DNA from: Syntrophobacterales bacterium | GTDB lineage: Bacteria; Desulfobacterota; Syntrophorhabdia; Syntrophorhabdales; Syntrophorhabdaceae | Reading direction: 5' to 3' | NCBI GenBank assembly: GCA_031274925.1 | Contig: JAISPL010000057.1 | Span: 1 to 64,000, forward strand | Length of the DNA: 64,000 nucleotides | Shown here: one piece after another, positions 42,892 to 52,804 of the stretch | Layout of the letters: each line of letters opens with the position of its first letter | Numbering within the stretch: the stretch's first letter is position 1 | The notes under the pieces: generated by a model | What the model saw: the letters and a program-made list of their open reading frames with translations, nothing else | What the model was told of the DNA's origin: nothing | Database searches by the model: none | Position numbers and translations under genes: made by a program

Positions 42892-44025
42892 TCAGGGCTC
42901 TATGGTGGTTACGTACTGCGACTTTTCATTTCCCACCTTCAGAATGACGACCGACTTCACCACGTCGCCGCTCTTGTCGAAACTGATATTGCCAGTAACG
43001 CCTTTGTAGTTCTTTAAGCCCGCGAGTCCTTTCACTATTTCCTCAGGGTTGGGGCTTTTTGCTGCGTCTAAGGTCTTGAAGAGAATTCCTGTGGCATCGT
43101 ATGCAAGGGCGCCGAGCGCATCTGGCACCATACCGTGCTTTTCCTTATATTTCTTAATGAAAGCCTGGGTCACCGAGTCTTTCCTATCGGCTGAATAATG
43201 GTTTGTGTAATAACTCCCGATTATGGAGTTTCCCGCGATTTTCGCCAACTCAGGCGAATCCCATCCGTCACCGCCCAGAAGGGTCCCCTTGAGACCTTTT
43301 TCCCTGATCTGTTTTGAAATCAACCCTACTTTATTGTAGTAATCGGGCAGGTAGATCACCTCCGGCTTCTTCATCGCCAGTTTGGTTATGAGGGCGGAGA
43401 AATCGACATCGTCTTTCTGATAGGACTCATAGGCGGTGACCGTACCGCCACCTTTTATAAAAGTGGACCTGAAAAATTCGGCAAGGCCCTTGGAATAATC
43501 ATTGCTCACATCGTAAAGCACTGCGGCGGACCTGGCTTTCAGATCCTTGAGTGCAAAATTCGCTGCTATCGAACCCTGGAAATTATCGGTATAGCAGGTC
43601 CTGAAAACAAAAGGCTTCCTCTTGCCGTCGCTTATTGTTACCTTGAGATTTGTCGCCGTACCGGTGATCATGGGGATCTTATATTTGTTCGCCGTCTCAC
43701 TTACAGGTATGGCAACTTTCGACGTAAGGGGCCCTATGATTGCGACTACCTTATCCTGGGTGATTAGTTTAAGCGCCGCATTGGTACCTTCAGTTGGATC
43801 ATTCCTGTCGTCGGCTATAACGGGGACGATGGTATACCTGCCGTTTTTCGAATATTGTTCAAGGGCCATAAGAAAACAGTTCTTGGTCGATTCGCCGTAG
43901 GTCTTCACGTCGCCCATGAGAGGCGTGATCACGCCTACCTTGACCGTTTCCTTGGCAAAACTGACTGGAGGCGCCGAAAAAAGAGCGCTGATTAATAGTA
44001 ATGCCACAATCAATGCCTTTTTCAT
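42892..44025 (-). CDS. livK: ABC transporter substrate-binding protein LivK-like
   Basis: 377 aa from the ATG at 44025 with AGGAGGACC upstream; the frame further upstream overlaps selB control DNA and is not coding. Signal peptide (MKKALIVALLLISALFSA), then a Leu/Ile/Val-binding fold: VGVITPLMGDVKTYGES, DDRNDPTEGTNAALKL, AIIGPLTSK, TGTAT. Catches the ligand in the periplasm for livHMGF. Ligand is not certain; relatives bind amino acids, short amides or aromatic acids. Confidence 0.92.
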   Translation of the reverse strand: MKKALIVALLLISALFSAPPVSFAKETVKVGVITPLMGDVKTYGESTKNCFLMALEQYSKNGRYTIVPVIADDRNDPTEGTNAALKLITQDKVVAIIGPLTSKVAIPVSETANKYKIPMITGTATNLKVTISDGKRKPFVFRTCYTDNFQGSIAANFALKDLKARSAAVLYDVSNDYSKGLAEFFRSTFIKGGGTVTAYESYQKDDVDFSALITKLAMKKPEVIYLPDYYNKVGLISKQIREKGLKGTLLGGDGWDSPELAKIAGNSIIGSYYTNHYSADRKDSVTQAFIKKYKEKHGMVPDALGALAYDATGILFKTLDAAKSPNPEEIVKGLAGLKNYKGVTGNISFDKSGDVVKSVVILKVGNEKSQYVTTIEP

Positions 44026-44268
44026 GGTCCCGGTCCTCCTAGAATATGGTCTTCGTATATAAATAGAAACACAGTCCGGTACTTGAAAGCAACGATTTTT
44101 GTGAATTCCGGAGCCGGCATTTAGAGCCGGAACTGTATGTAGGATATTAGAGAGAAGGACCGCAGTGAACTTCTGATCGCCTGCTGTCCCTATCGGTTGC
44201 CTGAATGCCCGAAAACCGGGAATCTGCGATTGTTTAGACAGATGAAATGTTGTATAGTACAAATAGCG

Positions 44269-46164
44269 ATGAAAAGAATAGTCGTCGGAACCGCCGGCCA
44301 TATTGATCATGGAAAGACCGCACTTATCAGGGCCCTCACAGGTATTGACTGCGACAGGTTAAAAGAAGAAAAAGAAAGAGGCATTACGACAGAACTTGGT
44401 TTTGCCCACTATAGGTCAGGTGAAGACCTTGTCATCGGCATAGTCGATGTACCCGGACATGAAAAATTCGTTCGCCACATGGTGGCTGGAGCGTGGGGAA
44501 TAGACATGGTCCTCCTTGTTGTGGCGGCGGACGAGGGTGTAATGCCCCAGACAAGAGAGCACGTTCAGATATGTGAGCTGCTCGGGTTGAAAAGGGGCAT
44601 CGTCGCTATTACCAAGACGGACCTTGCCGACGACGACATGGTCGAGCTTGTCAGAGAGGATACCGTTGATTTTCTGAAGGGAGGGCCGCTCGAAGGGTCG
44701 CCCATTATAGCCGTCTCCGCAGTCACTGGGCAGAATATTGATGTATTGAAACAATCCATTCGCTCCATAGCGATGGAATTACAGGAAAGGTCCGCAGAAG
44801 GCATCTTCAGGCTCCCTGTCGACAGAGTATTCACCATCAGGGGCTTGGGGACCATCATTACGGGGACATGTATCTCCGGCTCCATAAGAGTCGGCGAGGA
44901 AGTCGAGATGTACCCCCTCCGCCGGCGGGTAAAAGTAAGGAGTATCCAGACCTATCACGAAGACGCTTCAGAAGCCAGTGCTGGCGAGCGCGTGGCTCTT
45001 AACCTGCAGGGCGTTGAAAAGCAGGAAGTGGGGCGGGGAATAATTATCGGAAGGCCCGACACGCTTGTTCTTTCCACCAGGGTTGACGCTACCCTGAAGT
45101 ATCTGAAACTACCCCTTAAGCCGATCAAGAATGACGCAATTCTGAGATTCCATATCGCCACCACACTGACAGAAACAAGACTTGTGCTTCTCGACAAGGA
45201 CAAGATAGAACCAGGGGAGGAGGCTTTCACCCAGTTCGTGTTTCCGCAACCCATCGTGACCCTGCCCGGAGATAGGTACGTCCTGAGAGGTCCGTACCTG
45301 ATACAGACCATTGGTGGAGGCGCGGTTCTTGACATGATGCCCGGAAAGCATAAGCGAAAGGCTGCAGACTTAGGTCCTACCTGCAATCTCCTCACCGGAG
45401 ACGATATAATCGGCAAGGCTGAATTCTTTATAAGGAAAGGGGGGCATGGCGGGATTGCCGGAAGTATGCTTGCCATATTCCTCGGTCTCGACCAGGATTC
45501 GGCGGAGCCCATCACGGCAAAACTGGAAGAACTGAAGAAGATAAGGTCCATCGGCAGGTTGATCGTTCACAAGGATAACTTTTCCGCATATAAGGAGACG
45601 CTAAGGAAACTTGTCCGTGAATTCCATGAAAAGAACCCGGTTAAGATCGGGATTTCAAAAGAAGAGCTTCGATCGCGCCTTCCAAAGGTTACACCGCAGG
45701 TGTTTCAATCAGCCCTTGACGAGTGCATCCTTGAGGGCGGTATCGAGACTGACAGAGATAAAGTGAAAGAGTCTGGTGCACTCTCAGTCGTAGACAGGGA
45801 GCGGGAGGGCTTGGAAACGGAAATCCTTCAAAGACTGAAAGGTTACGGCCTCACCCCTCCAGGGATAAAAGATTTTGCCGCAGAATTGAAAAAGCCGGAA
45901 AAGAATCTCAGGGACATACTTGGGAGACTCGCGTTCGAGAGGAAAATCACGAAAATAAAAGGAGAAATGTATTTCCACATCGATGCCATGGAGATGCTGA
46001 AAGAACGTATTACCGATTTCCTTCGTGCACAAAAGGAGATGACCCCATCCGACTTCAAGTCCATGTTTGACCTGTCAAGAAAATATATGATCCCAATTCT
46101 CGAACACCTCGACGAAATAAAACTGACCATCAGGGTGGGAGATAAACGGGTACTGAGGGGGTAA
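44269..46164 (+). CDS. selB: Selenocysteine-specific elongation factor SelB
   Basis: 631 aa from ATG 44269 ([17 protein letters not shown]); the frame upstream has no ribosome site. GTPase motifs [16 protein letters not shown] and TKTD; EF-Tu-like domains 2 and 3; then about 300 residues of winged helices that bind the SECIS hairpin. It delivers Sec-tRNA to in-frame UGA codons. selA, selC and selD are not in this window and no selenoprotein gene was found in it. Divergent from livK with 243 bp between. Confidence 0.95.
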   Translation: MKRIVVGTAGHIDHGKTALIRALTGIDCDRLKEEKERGITTELGFAHYRSGEDLVIGIVDVPGHEKFVRHMVAGAWGIDMVLLVVAADEGVMPQTREHVQICELLGLKRGIVAITKTDLADDDMVELVREDTVDFLKGGPLEGSPIIAVSAVTGQNIDVLKQSIRSIAMELQERSAEGIFRLPVDRVFTIRGLGTIITGTCISGSIRVGEEVEMYPLRRRVKVRSIQTYHEDASEASAGERVALNLQGVEKQEVGRGIIIGRPDTLVLSTRVDATLKYLKLPLKPIKNDAILRFHIATTLTETRLVLLDKDKIEPGEEAFTQFVFPQPIVTLPGDRYVLRGPYLIQTIGGGAVLDMMPGKHKRKAADLGPTCNLLTGDDIIGKAEFFIRKGGHGGIAGSMLAIFLGLDQDSAEPITAKLEELKKIRSIGRLIVHKDNFSAYKETLRKLVREFHEKNPVKIGISKEELRSRLPKVTPQVFQSALDECILEGGIETDRDKVKESGALSVVDREREGLETEILQRLKGYGLTPPGIKDFAAELKKPEKNLRDILGRLAFERKITKIKGEMYFHIDAMEMLKERITDFLRAQKEMTPSDFKSMFDLSRKYMIPILEHLDEIKLTIRVGDKRVLRG

Positions 46165-46217
46165 GATGCTCGGTATAATACCAGCGCCTCACCGTGTCCG
46201 GACCTTCCTGTCGGCCG

Positions 46218-46863
46218 TTCCTGGTGTTCAACCCCACATTGAGCGGTTTGGGTCACCTGCAAATCTTTCAGGCTCAAGTGTCCATATATTTGATGAAATC
46301 ATAAGGAGATTTTCTTTATAAGCTTTTTAAACGATTGCCAGATTGTACGCCATGAGAAACGCATGGAGGTTTCTTAAGTTCTATGGCTGCCATAATGGTA
46401 ACCAGTAGCTTCCTTGATACATCCGCTCTGCTTGGCCGTTAGTCCAAGGATGTTTTGCGGTCAAATGAAGCGACGGTTGGTAAACTGGATGCCGTTATCC
46501 GTCATCTTGGCTGTGGCTCTCATTGTATGCACACTTTGATGTTCTAAATAACTTCCGTTTGCACCTCGGCGAGAGAGAAAATATCTTCGGACAATCCAGG
46601 CCGTAGACAACGATGTAGAGGTTGATTCCTGCAGCGAATACAGACAAATCCTGTATGTCCTTCTTCAACCTGGCTTAGGATGACCTTTGGCCCCATAGGT
46701 GCATCATGGACAAAGCCTCTTTTTCACCATTTTTCAATAGTTTTTAGTTTTTGGGTTCACCGCCATAATGTGCTGCAATGTTTATCAGACTTTCTTGACT
46801 ATTTTGTATTTCTCTACGCACTGCCGGAGTCGTCTTGGGGCGAGCATGGAGTACATGTCTCAT
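46218..46863 (-). pseudogene. Decayed IS481-family transposase
   Basis: Read on the minus strand, pieces in different frames follow the order of an IS481-type transposase. The N-terminus is HARPKTTPAVRREIQNS. Then come DAPMGPK, LHRCL, LAEVQTE, TDNGIQFTNR and HPWTNGQAERM. The end gives FLMAYNLA, SPYDFIKY and VGLNT. Several frameshifts, stops and deletions (about 650 bp left of about 950) make it inactive. No clear terminal inverted repeats were found. The intergenic space 46165-46217 on its left holds nothing else. Confidence 0.8.
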
Positions 46864-46925
46864 GTGAGGTATAGCATACACCATTAATTTAAAGGGGCTA
46901 TAAACAATATCGACATACTCGTCAA

Positions 46926-47549
46926 TCATGGTTTACAATCCTTGTCTGGCACATAACCGATCTTAATTGCATCCATCCGGTTTCTGAAAACAATCCGGCT
47001 CTTTTCTGGTATCTTGGATACCAGTTTGCAAAACGGCCTGTGGAAGGCGTACGTCCTCTTGTTTCCCATATAGAAACTTTCCGTGTCTTTCTTTTTCTCC
47101 TGCCAAAGTCCTCTCTCTTCCTCCATTGCCTTTTTCTGAAGATTGAGCAATATATTCCCGTACTTTGTATTAGGCTGTTTTATGACTGCCCGGGCATACC
47201 CGTTCTTGACAAGTTCTCCGTTCACGAAGGTATTCTTGACGAACACATACGCAAGAATCCTGCCGGAATGATCTTTCTTTTCCACATCGTATTCCAAGCG
47301 AATCTTTTTGAGAAGCACCAGCTTCTTGTTGTATCGCATAGCCTCCTTTGCAAAAAACTCGCTCCCTCCTTCCTTCAAGAAGAGCTTGGGAGCGTCAGAC
47401 CCGATGTACCTTACCACTTCGCCGGTATCCAACTGAATCGTGTCACCGTCCAACACCTTACTGACCACATAATTTTTGCCTTGAGAGTCACCAATCCAAC
47501 AAAGAGAAAAAAGGCAAACAAGGAACAGGGCTGCTGTAATCCGTCTCAT
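46926..47549 (-). CDS. Secreted thermonuclease-like protein with C-terminal Cys/His domain
   Basis: 207 aa. Signal peptide (RRITAALFLVCLFSLCWIGDSQG), then an SNase domain: VLDGDTIQLDTGEVVRYIGSDAPK (DGDT and Arg motif), KKIRLEYDVEKKDHSGRILAYVF and LVKNGYARAV. The tail (YMGNKRTYAFHRPFCKLV ... DAIKIGYVPDKDCKP) is the short Cys/His motif often seen after such nucleases and probably binds metal. Degrades DNA or RNA outside the cytoplasm. Its end touches the IS481 remnant region. Confidence 0.88.
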   Translation of the reverse strand: MRRITAALFLVCLFSLCWIGDSQGKNYVVSKVLDGDTIQLDTGEVVRYIGSDAPKLFLKEGGSEFFAKEAMRYNKKLVLLKKIRLEYDVEKKDHSGRILAYVFVKNTFVNGELVKNGYARAVIKQPNTKYGNILLNLQKKAMEEERGLWQEKKKDTESFYMGNKRTYAFHRPFCKLVSKIPEKSRIVFRNRMDAIKIGYVPDKDCKP

Positions 47550-47761
47550 AAGGAAAGAGTTTACAATATTTTACCCTCGGAATAAATACTTACTCATCTT
47601 CATTTCTCTATCTTTTCTTTATGAGGCCTGAGAATGCTCCAAGCCGGTTGTACAGTATCTGCCATCCAATTTTTATACGGAAGGTCATTTATATCCTTTC
47701 CGGCGCATGAAGCGGGGGGGGTTCTGCCTATGTCGCGTTCCCGGAGTTTCTCTGGTACACA

Positions 47762-47794
47762 CAAAAAGGGCCGCCCCCGTACGGGAGCGGCCCT
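47762..47794 (-). terminator. Rho-independent terminator after the thiolase gene
   Basis: On the minus strand: AGGGCCGCTCCCGT / ACGGGGGCGGCCCTTTTT, a long GC stem with a T run, 27 bases after the stop. Confidence 0.85.
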
Positions 47795-47820
47795 GACAGA
47801 CCACTTAAGAAAGCTCTTTC

Positions 47821-49035
47821 TTACTTGCCGACCTTCAAAATTAGGGAGGCGCCGGTATCGCCAGCAGCGCAACCGGTGAAAAGGCAGTATCCGCCGCCCA
47901 GCAACACGGTTTCTTCGATCATCTCGGCAATAATTCTGCCGGCTGTGGGAGCCTGAGGATGACCGTAGATCAGGGAGCTTCCATAGTTGTTCATCATATT
48001 GACATCAATATTGAACTTCTTTGCAAAGTTGAGGTCGTTCGTCGAGAACGGGTTGTGGCTCTTTATGGTCTTCATATCCGTGATCTTCAAACCCGCATTG
48101 GCGAGAGCCATCTCGGAAGCAGGTACGGGAGCCGCAGCCATAAAGCCAGGATTGACCCTTGAAAAACCGTAAGATATGATCTGGATTTCGATGCTCGGAT
48201 CGGCGCTCAGTTGTTTCGCTTTTTCTTTTGTAGCGATTATGAATCCGCAGTTGCCGTCTGCAGGGAATGTCTGTGCCGCAAAGCTATGTACTCCTCCCTT
48301 TTCCGCAGGACCCAGTTTGGCCAGACCTTCGGCTGTCGTCGGTGTTGCGCCTTCATCCAACTCCACGAGACGGGTTTTCTTCTTGGAGAGCTTTACTTCC
48401 GCAGGGAACATATATTTCTTCTGGAACTCGCGGTCGTTGGCCAACGCCATCTGATACTGCTCGTAGCGTCTCAAAACGACGGCATCACATTGTTCTTTCG
48501 TAAACCCTTCCAGCTTGGCCACGCCCTCAGCGGTCTCTACCATCTTTAGGGGCGGTACGACATTGGGATCGGAATTGAAATTATCCATCAGCCAGTTCTC
48601 GTGGATTACTTCTCCACCGGGGCCCATGGGGTTCGGCCATACAGTATGAGCGCCGTTCGAAGTGCGGTCGGCCATAAGACCGAAGCCTACCTCATACGCG
48701 CCCTGCTCAATGGACAGAGCGGCGAGGTTGAGAATCGTCGTAGAGGTGCTGCACGCCTGGTTAATCATGAGGCCGGGCAGGTTCTTCTTGTTGTCCGTCA
48801 GTATGCCTGCTGCCCAGTTATGGCTGTAGAAGAGGTGGAGCTGATGAATGGTGATGCCGAAATACAGGTAATCAAGAACCGCTGGATCTATTTTCTTTTT
48901 CTCCAGAAACCATCTTCTTGCTGTCTTTCCGCCCAATTCGATCGCGTTCTCATTCTGCATGCTCCCCTGCCAGCGGGTAAAGGGGGTAGAGTAATATCCA
49001 CCATAAGGGATATAGGCTTTTGAAAAAGTGTTCAT
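47821..49035 (-). CDS. Thiolase-family protein (acetyl-CoA acetyltransferase-like)
   Basis: 404 aa. Nucleophilic Cys in MINQACSTSTT (about residue 93), His in SHNPFSTND, GHPQAPTAGRI, and the second Cys in LFTGCAAGDTG, in the order of the thiolase fold. The sequence is a divergent branch, not the standard PhaA/AtoB type. In the context of neighbouring hydratase and dehydrogenase it would split acetoacetyl-CoA to two acetyl-CoA. GAGGAGG lies before the ATG. Confidence 0.85.
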   Translation of the reverse strand: MNTFSKAYIPYGGYYSTPFTRWQGSMQNENAIELGGKTARRWFLEKKKIDPAVLDYLYFGITIHQLHLFYSHNWAAGILTDNKKNLPGLMINQACSTSTTILNLAALSIEQGAYEVGFGLMADRTSNGAHTVWPNPMGPGGEVIHENWLMDNFNSDPNVVPPLKMVETAEGVAKLEGFTKEQCDAVVLRRYEQYQMALANDREFQKKYMFPAEVKLSKKKTRLVELDEGATPTTAEGLAKLGPAEKGGVHSFAAQTFPADGNCGFIIATKEKAKQLSADPSIEIQIISYGFSRVNPGFMAAAPVPASEMALANAGLKITDMKTIKSHNPFSTNDLNFAKKFNIDVNMMNNYGSSLIYGHPQAPTAGRIIAEMIEETVLLGGGYCLFTGCAAGDTGASLILKVGK

Positions 49036-49185
49036 ATTATAACCTCCTCGTAAATTTTGTTTTATTCGGATCTTGATGCATGTTTCGAAGATCCATTAAT
49101 TATCTTTCTTTGCACCGTCCAGCCTCGAAACTGCCGTCCCGTACCTCTCTCCAACCAGGGACTCTCAGACAGGTGGTGTATTTAG

Positions 49186-49968
49186 CTACTTACCCTTGTA
49201 AACAGGCTTTCTTTTCTCGGCAAAAGCGTTCACTCCTTCCCGGCCGTCCTCGGAAGTAAACGCGATAGAAAAGCAATCCATCTCCATAGTCAATCCTGAT
49301 CCGAGATCCATATTGAGTCCGCTGTCAATACATTTTTTTATGAGCCCAAGGCTGACTTTCGGTTTTGCCGCCAGTTTCTTGCCTAAGGCTTTCGCTTCAT
49401 CCATCAGCTTGTCTTTCGGAACCACTTTGCTTACGAGACCGAAACGATAGGCCTCCTCCGCGTTTATGTTGTCGCCCGTGAGCAGCATATCCTTTGCGCG
49501 GGCCACCCCGATGAGTCTGGGAAGCCTTTGTGTGGCTCCTGACCCAGGCATTATTCCAAGATTGATCTCCGGTAAACCAAAGATAGCGTCATCGGAGGCA
49601 ATCCTGAAATCACAACAGATTGCCACTTCACAACCACCGCCTAAGGCAAGGCCGAAAACGGCAGCTATTGTCGGTTTCTCAATACTCGTCAGCTTATCAA
49701 ACGTTTTTCTTGGGCCTGTCCAGAGAAAATCAAGGGTCTCCACCGCTGACTTCCCCATGACGTCTTTTACATCAAGTCCTGCGGCAAAAGCCTTGTCGCC
49801 ATTGCCCGTTATGATGATCGCCCCCACTCCTGCATCATTATCAAGTTCACAGACCGCATCATAGAGCTCTAGGTAAGACTTGACGCTCAGGGGATTTACA
49901 GGCGGTCTGTTTAATTTGATGATCGCAAGATTGTCTTCTTTTTCAACTATCAGCGTCTCATAGCCCAT
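49186..49968 (-). CDS. Enoyl-CoA hydratase/isomerase (crotonase)
   Basis: 260 aa from ATG 49968 (GGGAGGAAC upstream). Crotonase family: LNRPPVNPLS, AFAAGLDVKDV, the oxyanion-hole block FGLALGGGCEVAICCDFRIA and LPEINLGIMPGSGATQRL, which carry the second Glu typical of hydratases. Would hydrate crotonyl-CoA to 3-hydroxybutyryl-CoA. It follows the dehydrogenase gene by 29 bp. Confidence 0.93.
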   Translation of the reverse strand: MGYETLIVEKEDNLAIIKLNRPPVNPLSVKSYLELYDAVCELDNDAGVGAIIITGNGDKAFAAGLDVKDVMGKSAVETLDFLWTGPRKTFDKLTSIEKPTIAAVFGLALGGGCEVAICCDFRIASDDAIFGLPEINLGIMPGSGATQRLPRLIGVARAKDMLLTGDNINAEEAYRFGLVSKVVPKDKLMDEAKALGKKLAAKPKVSLGLIKKCIDSGLNMDLGSGLTMEMDCFSIAFTSEDGREGVNAFAEKRKPVYKGK

Positions 49969-49997
49969 CTTGTGTTCCTCCCTCAATCACTCTTATT

Positions 49998-50861
49998 TTA
50001 TTTCTTCGAGTAATCGTACCATCCTTTACCGGTTTTTCTTCCGAGCAGACCGGCCCTTACTTGGTTCTTGATGGCAAGAGGGGCATCCCATTTATTCTCT
50101 TTCGGAAGCTCTTTATAGAAATAATCCAAGACATGGAGATTGATGTCAATGCCGGTTAGGTCCATAAGCTCAAACGGGCCCATCGGGTAGTTGAGGCCGA
50201 GTTTCGCTGCCTTATCGATATCTTCTTTGGTGGCAATGCCCTGCTCAAACAGTTTGATTGCTTCTACCGCGTTTGCCATCATGAGTCTATTGGCGAGAAA
50301 ACCCGGAACATCCACTTTAACTTCAACGGGTTCTTTGCCGACTTTCTTCGAAAGCGCGATTGTCGTGGCTGTTGTTTCGTCGCTCGTTCTTACACCCCTG
50401 ATAACCTCCACAAGTTTCATGAGAGGAACCGGGTTAAAAAAGTGCATACCTACGATTTTGTCGGGTCTCTTCGTGGCGGCTGCGATCTCGGTGATCGACA
50501 TGGAAGAGGTGTTAGAAGAAAGAATGACCTCTGGTTTCACTATCTCGTCAAGTTCTGCAAATACTTTCTTTTTGACATCCATGACTTCAATAATAACTTC
50601 AATGATGAAATCCGCATCCTTCATGTCACCAATATTTGTAGTGCCCTTGATCTTGCCCATGACGGCGGCTTTCTGCTCGGCGGTCATTTTCCCTTTTTCG
50701 ACTGTCTTTGAAAGAAACTTGTCGATATTCTTGATGCCGCCCTCTACAAACCTGTCCTCAATGTCTCTCATTATGACATTGAAGCCGGCCTGAGCGGCAA
50801 CCTGGGCGATTCCATTCCCCATAACGCCTGCGCCTAACACTCCAATAGTTTTAATCTCCAT
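49998..50861 (-). CDS. 3-hydroxybutyryl-CoA dehydrogenase
   Basis: 287 aa, the single-function bacterial type. NAD fold GVLGAGVMGNGIAQVAA, then SSNTSSMSITEIA, MHFFNPVPLMKLVEVI (catalytic His in HFFNP), VDVPGFLANRLM and the C-terminal LLGRKTGKGWYDYSKK. Oxidises 3-hydroxybutyryl-CoA to acetoacetyl-CoA. First of three minus-strand genes; divergent from an acyl-CoA dehydrogenase about 500 bp away. Confidence 0.94.
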   Translation of the reverse strand: MEIKTIGVLGAGVMGNGIAQVAAQAGFNVIMRDIEDRFVEGGIKNIDKFLSKTVEKGKMTAEQKAAVMGKIKGTTNIGDMKDADFIIEVIIEVMDVKKKVFAELDEIVKPEVILSSNTSSMSITEIAAATKRPDKIVGMHFFNPVPLMKLVEVIRGVRTSDETTATTIALSKKVGKEPVEVKVDVPGFLANRLMMANAVEAIKLFEQGIATKEDIDKAAKLGLNYPMGPFELMDLTGIDINLHVLDYFYKELPKENKWDAPLAIKNQVRAGLLGRKTGKGWYDYSKK

Positions 50862-51034
50862 GCAGTCCTCCCGGTTTGATTTATTTTGTGTTAATTAAAA
50901 AATTCACATAACGCATCAAAAAGAAACTATGAGCTTTTATTTTATACACCAAGCCTTCTGGAATAATCAAGTACATTCAGGAGAAAAATTAATGCTCAGC
51001 CTCGGCTCTACCTCCCTTGCCGGGCCTTTCCAAA

Positions 51035-51096
51035 CGAAGATCTTGACCGCTTCACCTGCGTAGAAGTTCGCCGATTCTGCAGCATAGCATTCCGCC
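51035..51096 (-). pseudogene. 62-bp relic of an acyl-CoA dehydrogenase gene
   Basis: The minus strand here matches 52332-52393 of the intact acyl-CoA dehydrogenase gene at 56 of 62 positions by direct comparison, encoding YAAESANFYAGEAVKIF against YAAESANFCAGEAVKIF. Differences are mostly silent, which suggests it came from a once-functional paralogue. The flanks do not match. Confidence 0.75.
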
Positions 51097-51297
51097 AAGG
51101 GCATGACTCCGCTCAATACAAAATTACGGACCGATAAACTCATAACGCCGGTCATGTCCAGACCGCCGCCGTTTTGGCCCTCCGTCCCTACGTCGGTAAG
51201 GCTTTCTGGCACGACCGCCGCCGTTCGTACGGTATGAAACGGGGTCCAATTTCCCTGACCGACGCGACGAAAACCTTCCCGAAGAGACAGAAATTAC

Positions 51298-51326
51298 TTG
51301 ACACGGAAAAATCGCTTTGATAAGAT
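51298..51326 (+). promoter_or_regulatory. Promoter of the acyl-CoA dehydrogenase operon
   Basis: TTGACA at 51298-51303, 17-bp spacer, TAAGAT at 51321-51326, 47 bp before the start codon. Confidence 0.75.
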
Positions 51327-51372
51327 TCTTTGTTAATAGTTTCACATTCTTAATTAAACTTGGAGGAATATT

Positions 51373-52530
51373 ATGGATTTTAAATGGTCCGACGAATTGG
51401 AATCAATGCGCAAAATGGCATATGATTTTGCAGTAAAGAATATTAAGCCAACTGTGGAAGAGGACGAAAAAGAGCACAAATATCGTCCTGAAATGTTGAA
51501 AAAGATGGGCAGCCAGGGTATGTTCGCGTGCATCGCCCCCGAGCAGTACGGCGGACTTGGACTTGAAGAAGGGAACATGGCAGCTACTCTGATGGCTTCC
51601 GAATTCGCAAGAGTAAGTCCGTCATGGGGACTTCCTTTCAATCTTCAGATGAATGGACCCCAGAACGTCCTTCTCCAGTTTGGAAGCGAAGAGCTGAAGG
51701 AAAGATATCTTCCTGGATTGATCTCCGGTGAGGTTGGCGGTTGCTTCGGTATTACCGAGCCTAACTCCGGCTCCGATGTCGCCAGCATGAAGACCACGGC
51801 AACGGAAGTTGATGACGGGTATATCCTGAACGGCTCCAAGACGTGGATTTCAGGTGTTCCTTATTGCGGTTGTGGCGTGATCTATGCGATGACTGACAAG
51901 GCTGCAAAGCACAAAGGCATGTCCGCTTTCTTTATTGATTTCAATACCCCCGGTGTTGTCCAGAGAGCTATTACCACGAAACTTGGGCTTCATTGCGCAC
52001 CTACAGGTGAAATCTTTTTCGAGGAAGCGAAGATTCCCAAGAGCGCTCTCGTAGGCAAACTCGGACAAGGCTTTAACATCTGTATGACTATGCTCAATTT
52101 TACGAGATTGAGTTCTGCTGCAAGGGCTGTAGGCGTGGCACAGGCCTGTATTGATGAAGCCTGCAAGTATGCAAACGAAAGAGAGCAGTTCGGCCAGCCT
52201 ATCGGACAGTTCCAGATGATCCAGGAGCAGATCGGTAGGATGTCAGTGGAACACGACGCTGCAAAATTGCTTGTTTACAGAGCTGCATGGCAGAAAGATC
52301 AGGGCATCAGCAACACCCTTGAGACATCCATGGCGAAATACTATGCTGCGGAATCGGCGAACTTCTGCGCAGGCGAAGCGGTCAAGATATTCGGCTCCTA
52401 TGGATTCTCTTCAGAGTACCCGGTAGAGAGATACTTGAGAGACGCGAAGTCTTACCAGATTGTTGAAGGTACATCGAATGTTCAGAAGATGATCATCGCC
52501 CAGTTCGCACTGGGTTACAGAAAGGCATAA
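51373..52530 (+). CDS. Acyl-CoA dehydrogenase
   Basis: 385 aa, full length. FAD and substrate motifs GCFGITEPNSGSDVASMKT, WISGVPYCG, QFGQPIGQFQMIQEQIG, and the region YQIVEGTSNVQKMIIAQ whose Glu is at the place of the catalytic base of short-chain enzymes. By context it may be a glutaryl- or butyryl-CoA dehydrogenase. The Arg that marks decarboxylating glutaryl-CoA dehydrogenases was not verified. Followed after 27 bp by a biotinyl carrier gene. Confidence 0.92.
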   Translation: MDFKWSDELESMRKMAYDFAVKNIKPTVEEDEKEHKYRPEMLKKMGSQGMFACIAPEQYGGLGLEEGNMAATLMASEFARVSPSWGLPFNLQMNGPQNVLLQFGSEELKERYLPGLISGEVGGCFGITEPNSGSDVASMKTTATEVDDGYILNGSKTWISGVPYCGCGVIYAMTDKAAKHKGMSAFFIDFNTPGVVQRAITTKLGLHCAPTGEIFFEEAKIPKSALVGKLGQGFNICMTMLNFTRLSSAARAVGVAQACIDEACKYANEREQFGQPIGQFQMIQEQIGRMSVEHDAAKLLVYRAAWQKDQGISNTLETSMAKYYAAESANFCAGEAVKIFGSYGFSSEYPVERYLRDAKSYQIVEGTSNVQKMIIAQFALGYRKA

Positions 52531-52557
52531 AACGCAAACAATTCTAAGGAGGTTCAT

Positions 52558-52773
52558 ATGGCAGCAGACGTAACAGTCCCAATGGTTGGAAAGATAATGA
52601 ATGTTCTTGTGAAAGTCGGTGACAAAGTCCAGGAAGACGATCCCGTAGCAACCCTCGAGGCAATGAAGATGGAGATGCCTATTGTGGCGCCTGCAGCAGG
52701 AACAGTAAAAGAGATATTGGTTTCGGCAGGTCAGGAAGTCGAGGCTGACACGGTAATTATTACCTTAGCTTAG
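52558..52773 (+). CDS. Biotin carboxyl carrier (biotinyl-domain) protein
   Basis: 71 aa, a bare biotinyl domain: VTVPMVGKIMNVLVKVGDKV, biotin lysine in the EAMKM motif, and APAAGTVKEILVSAGQEVEADTVI. Such stand-alone carriers are gamma subunits of sodium-pumping acyl-CoA decarboxylases (for example glutaconyl-CoA decarboxylase) or of carboxylases. No carboxyltransferase or membrane decarboxylase subunit is adjacent. AAGGAGG before the ATG. Confidence 0.93.
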   Translation: MAADVTVPMVGKIMNVLVKVGDKVQEDDPVATLEAMKMEMPIVAPAAGTVKEILVSAGQEVEADTVIITLA

Positions 52774-52804
52774 AGGTAGGTAGGGTAGTATAAGGAATTG
52801 CAAC

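Larger units (their letters stand above)
50862..51372. other. Divergent control region with an acyl-CoA dehydrogenase relic
   Basis: About 510 bp between the minus-strand and plus-strand parts of the beta-oxidation cluster. It holds a 62-bp inverted near-copy of part of the acyl-CoA dehydrogenase gene (51035-51096) and a good promoter (51298-51326). No intact gene. Confidence 0.65.

Noticed and set aside
44026-44310. N-terminal extension of LivK
   Set aside because: The extension lacks a ribosome site and family similarity; the ATG at 44025 has AGGAGG and starts a normal signal peptide.
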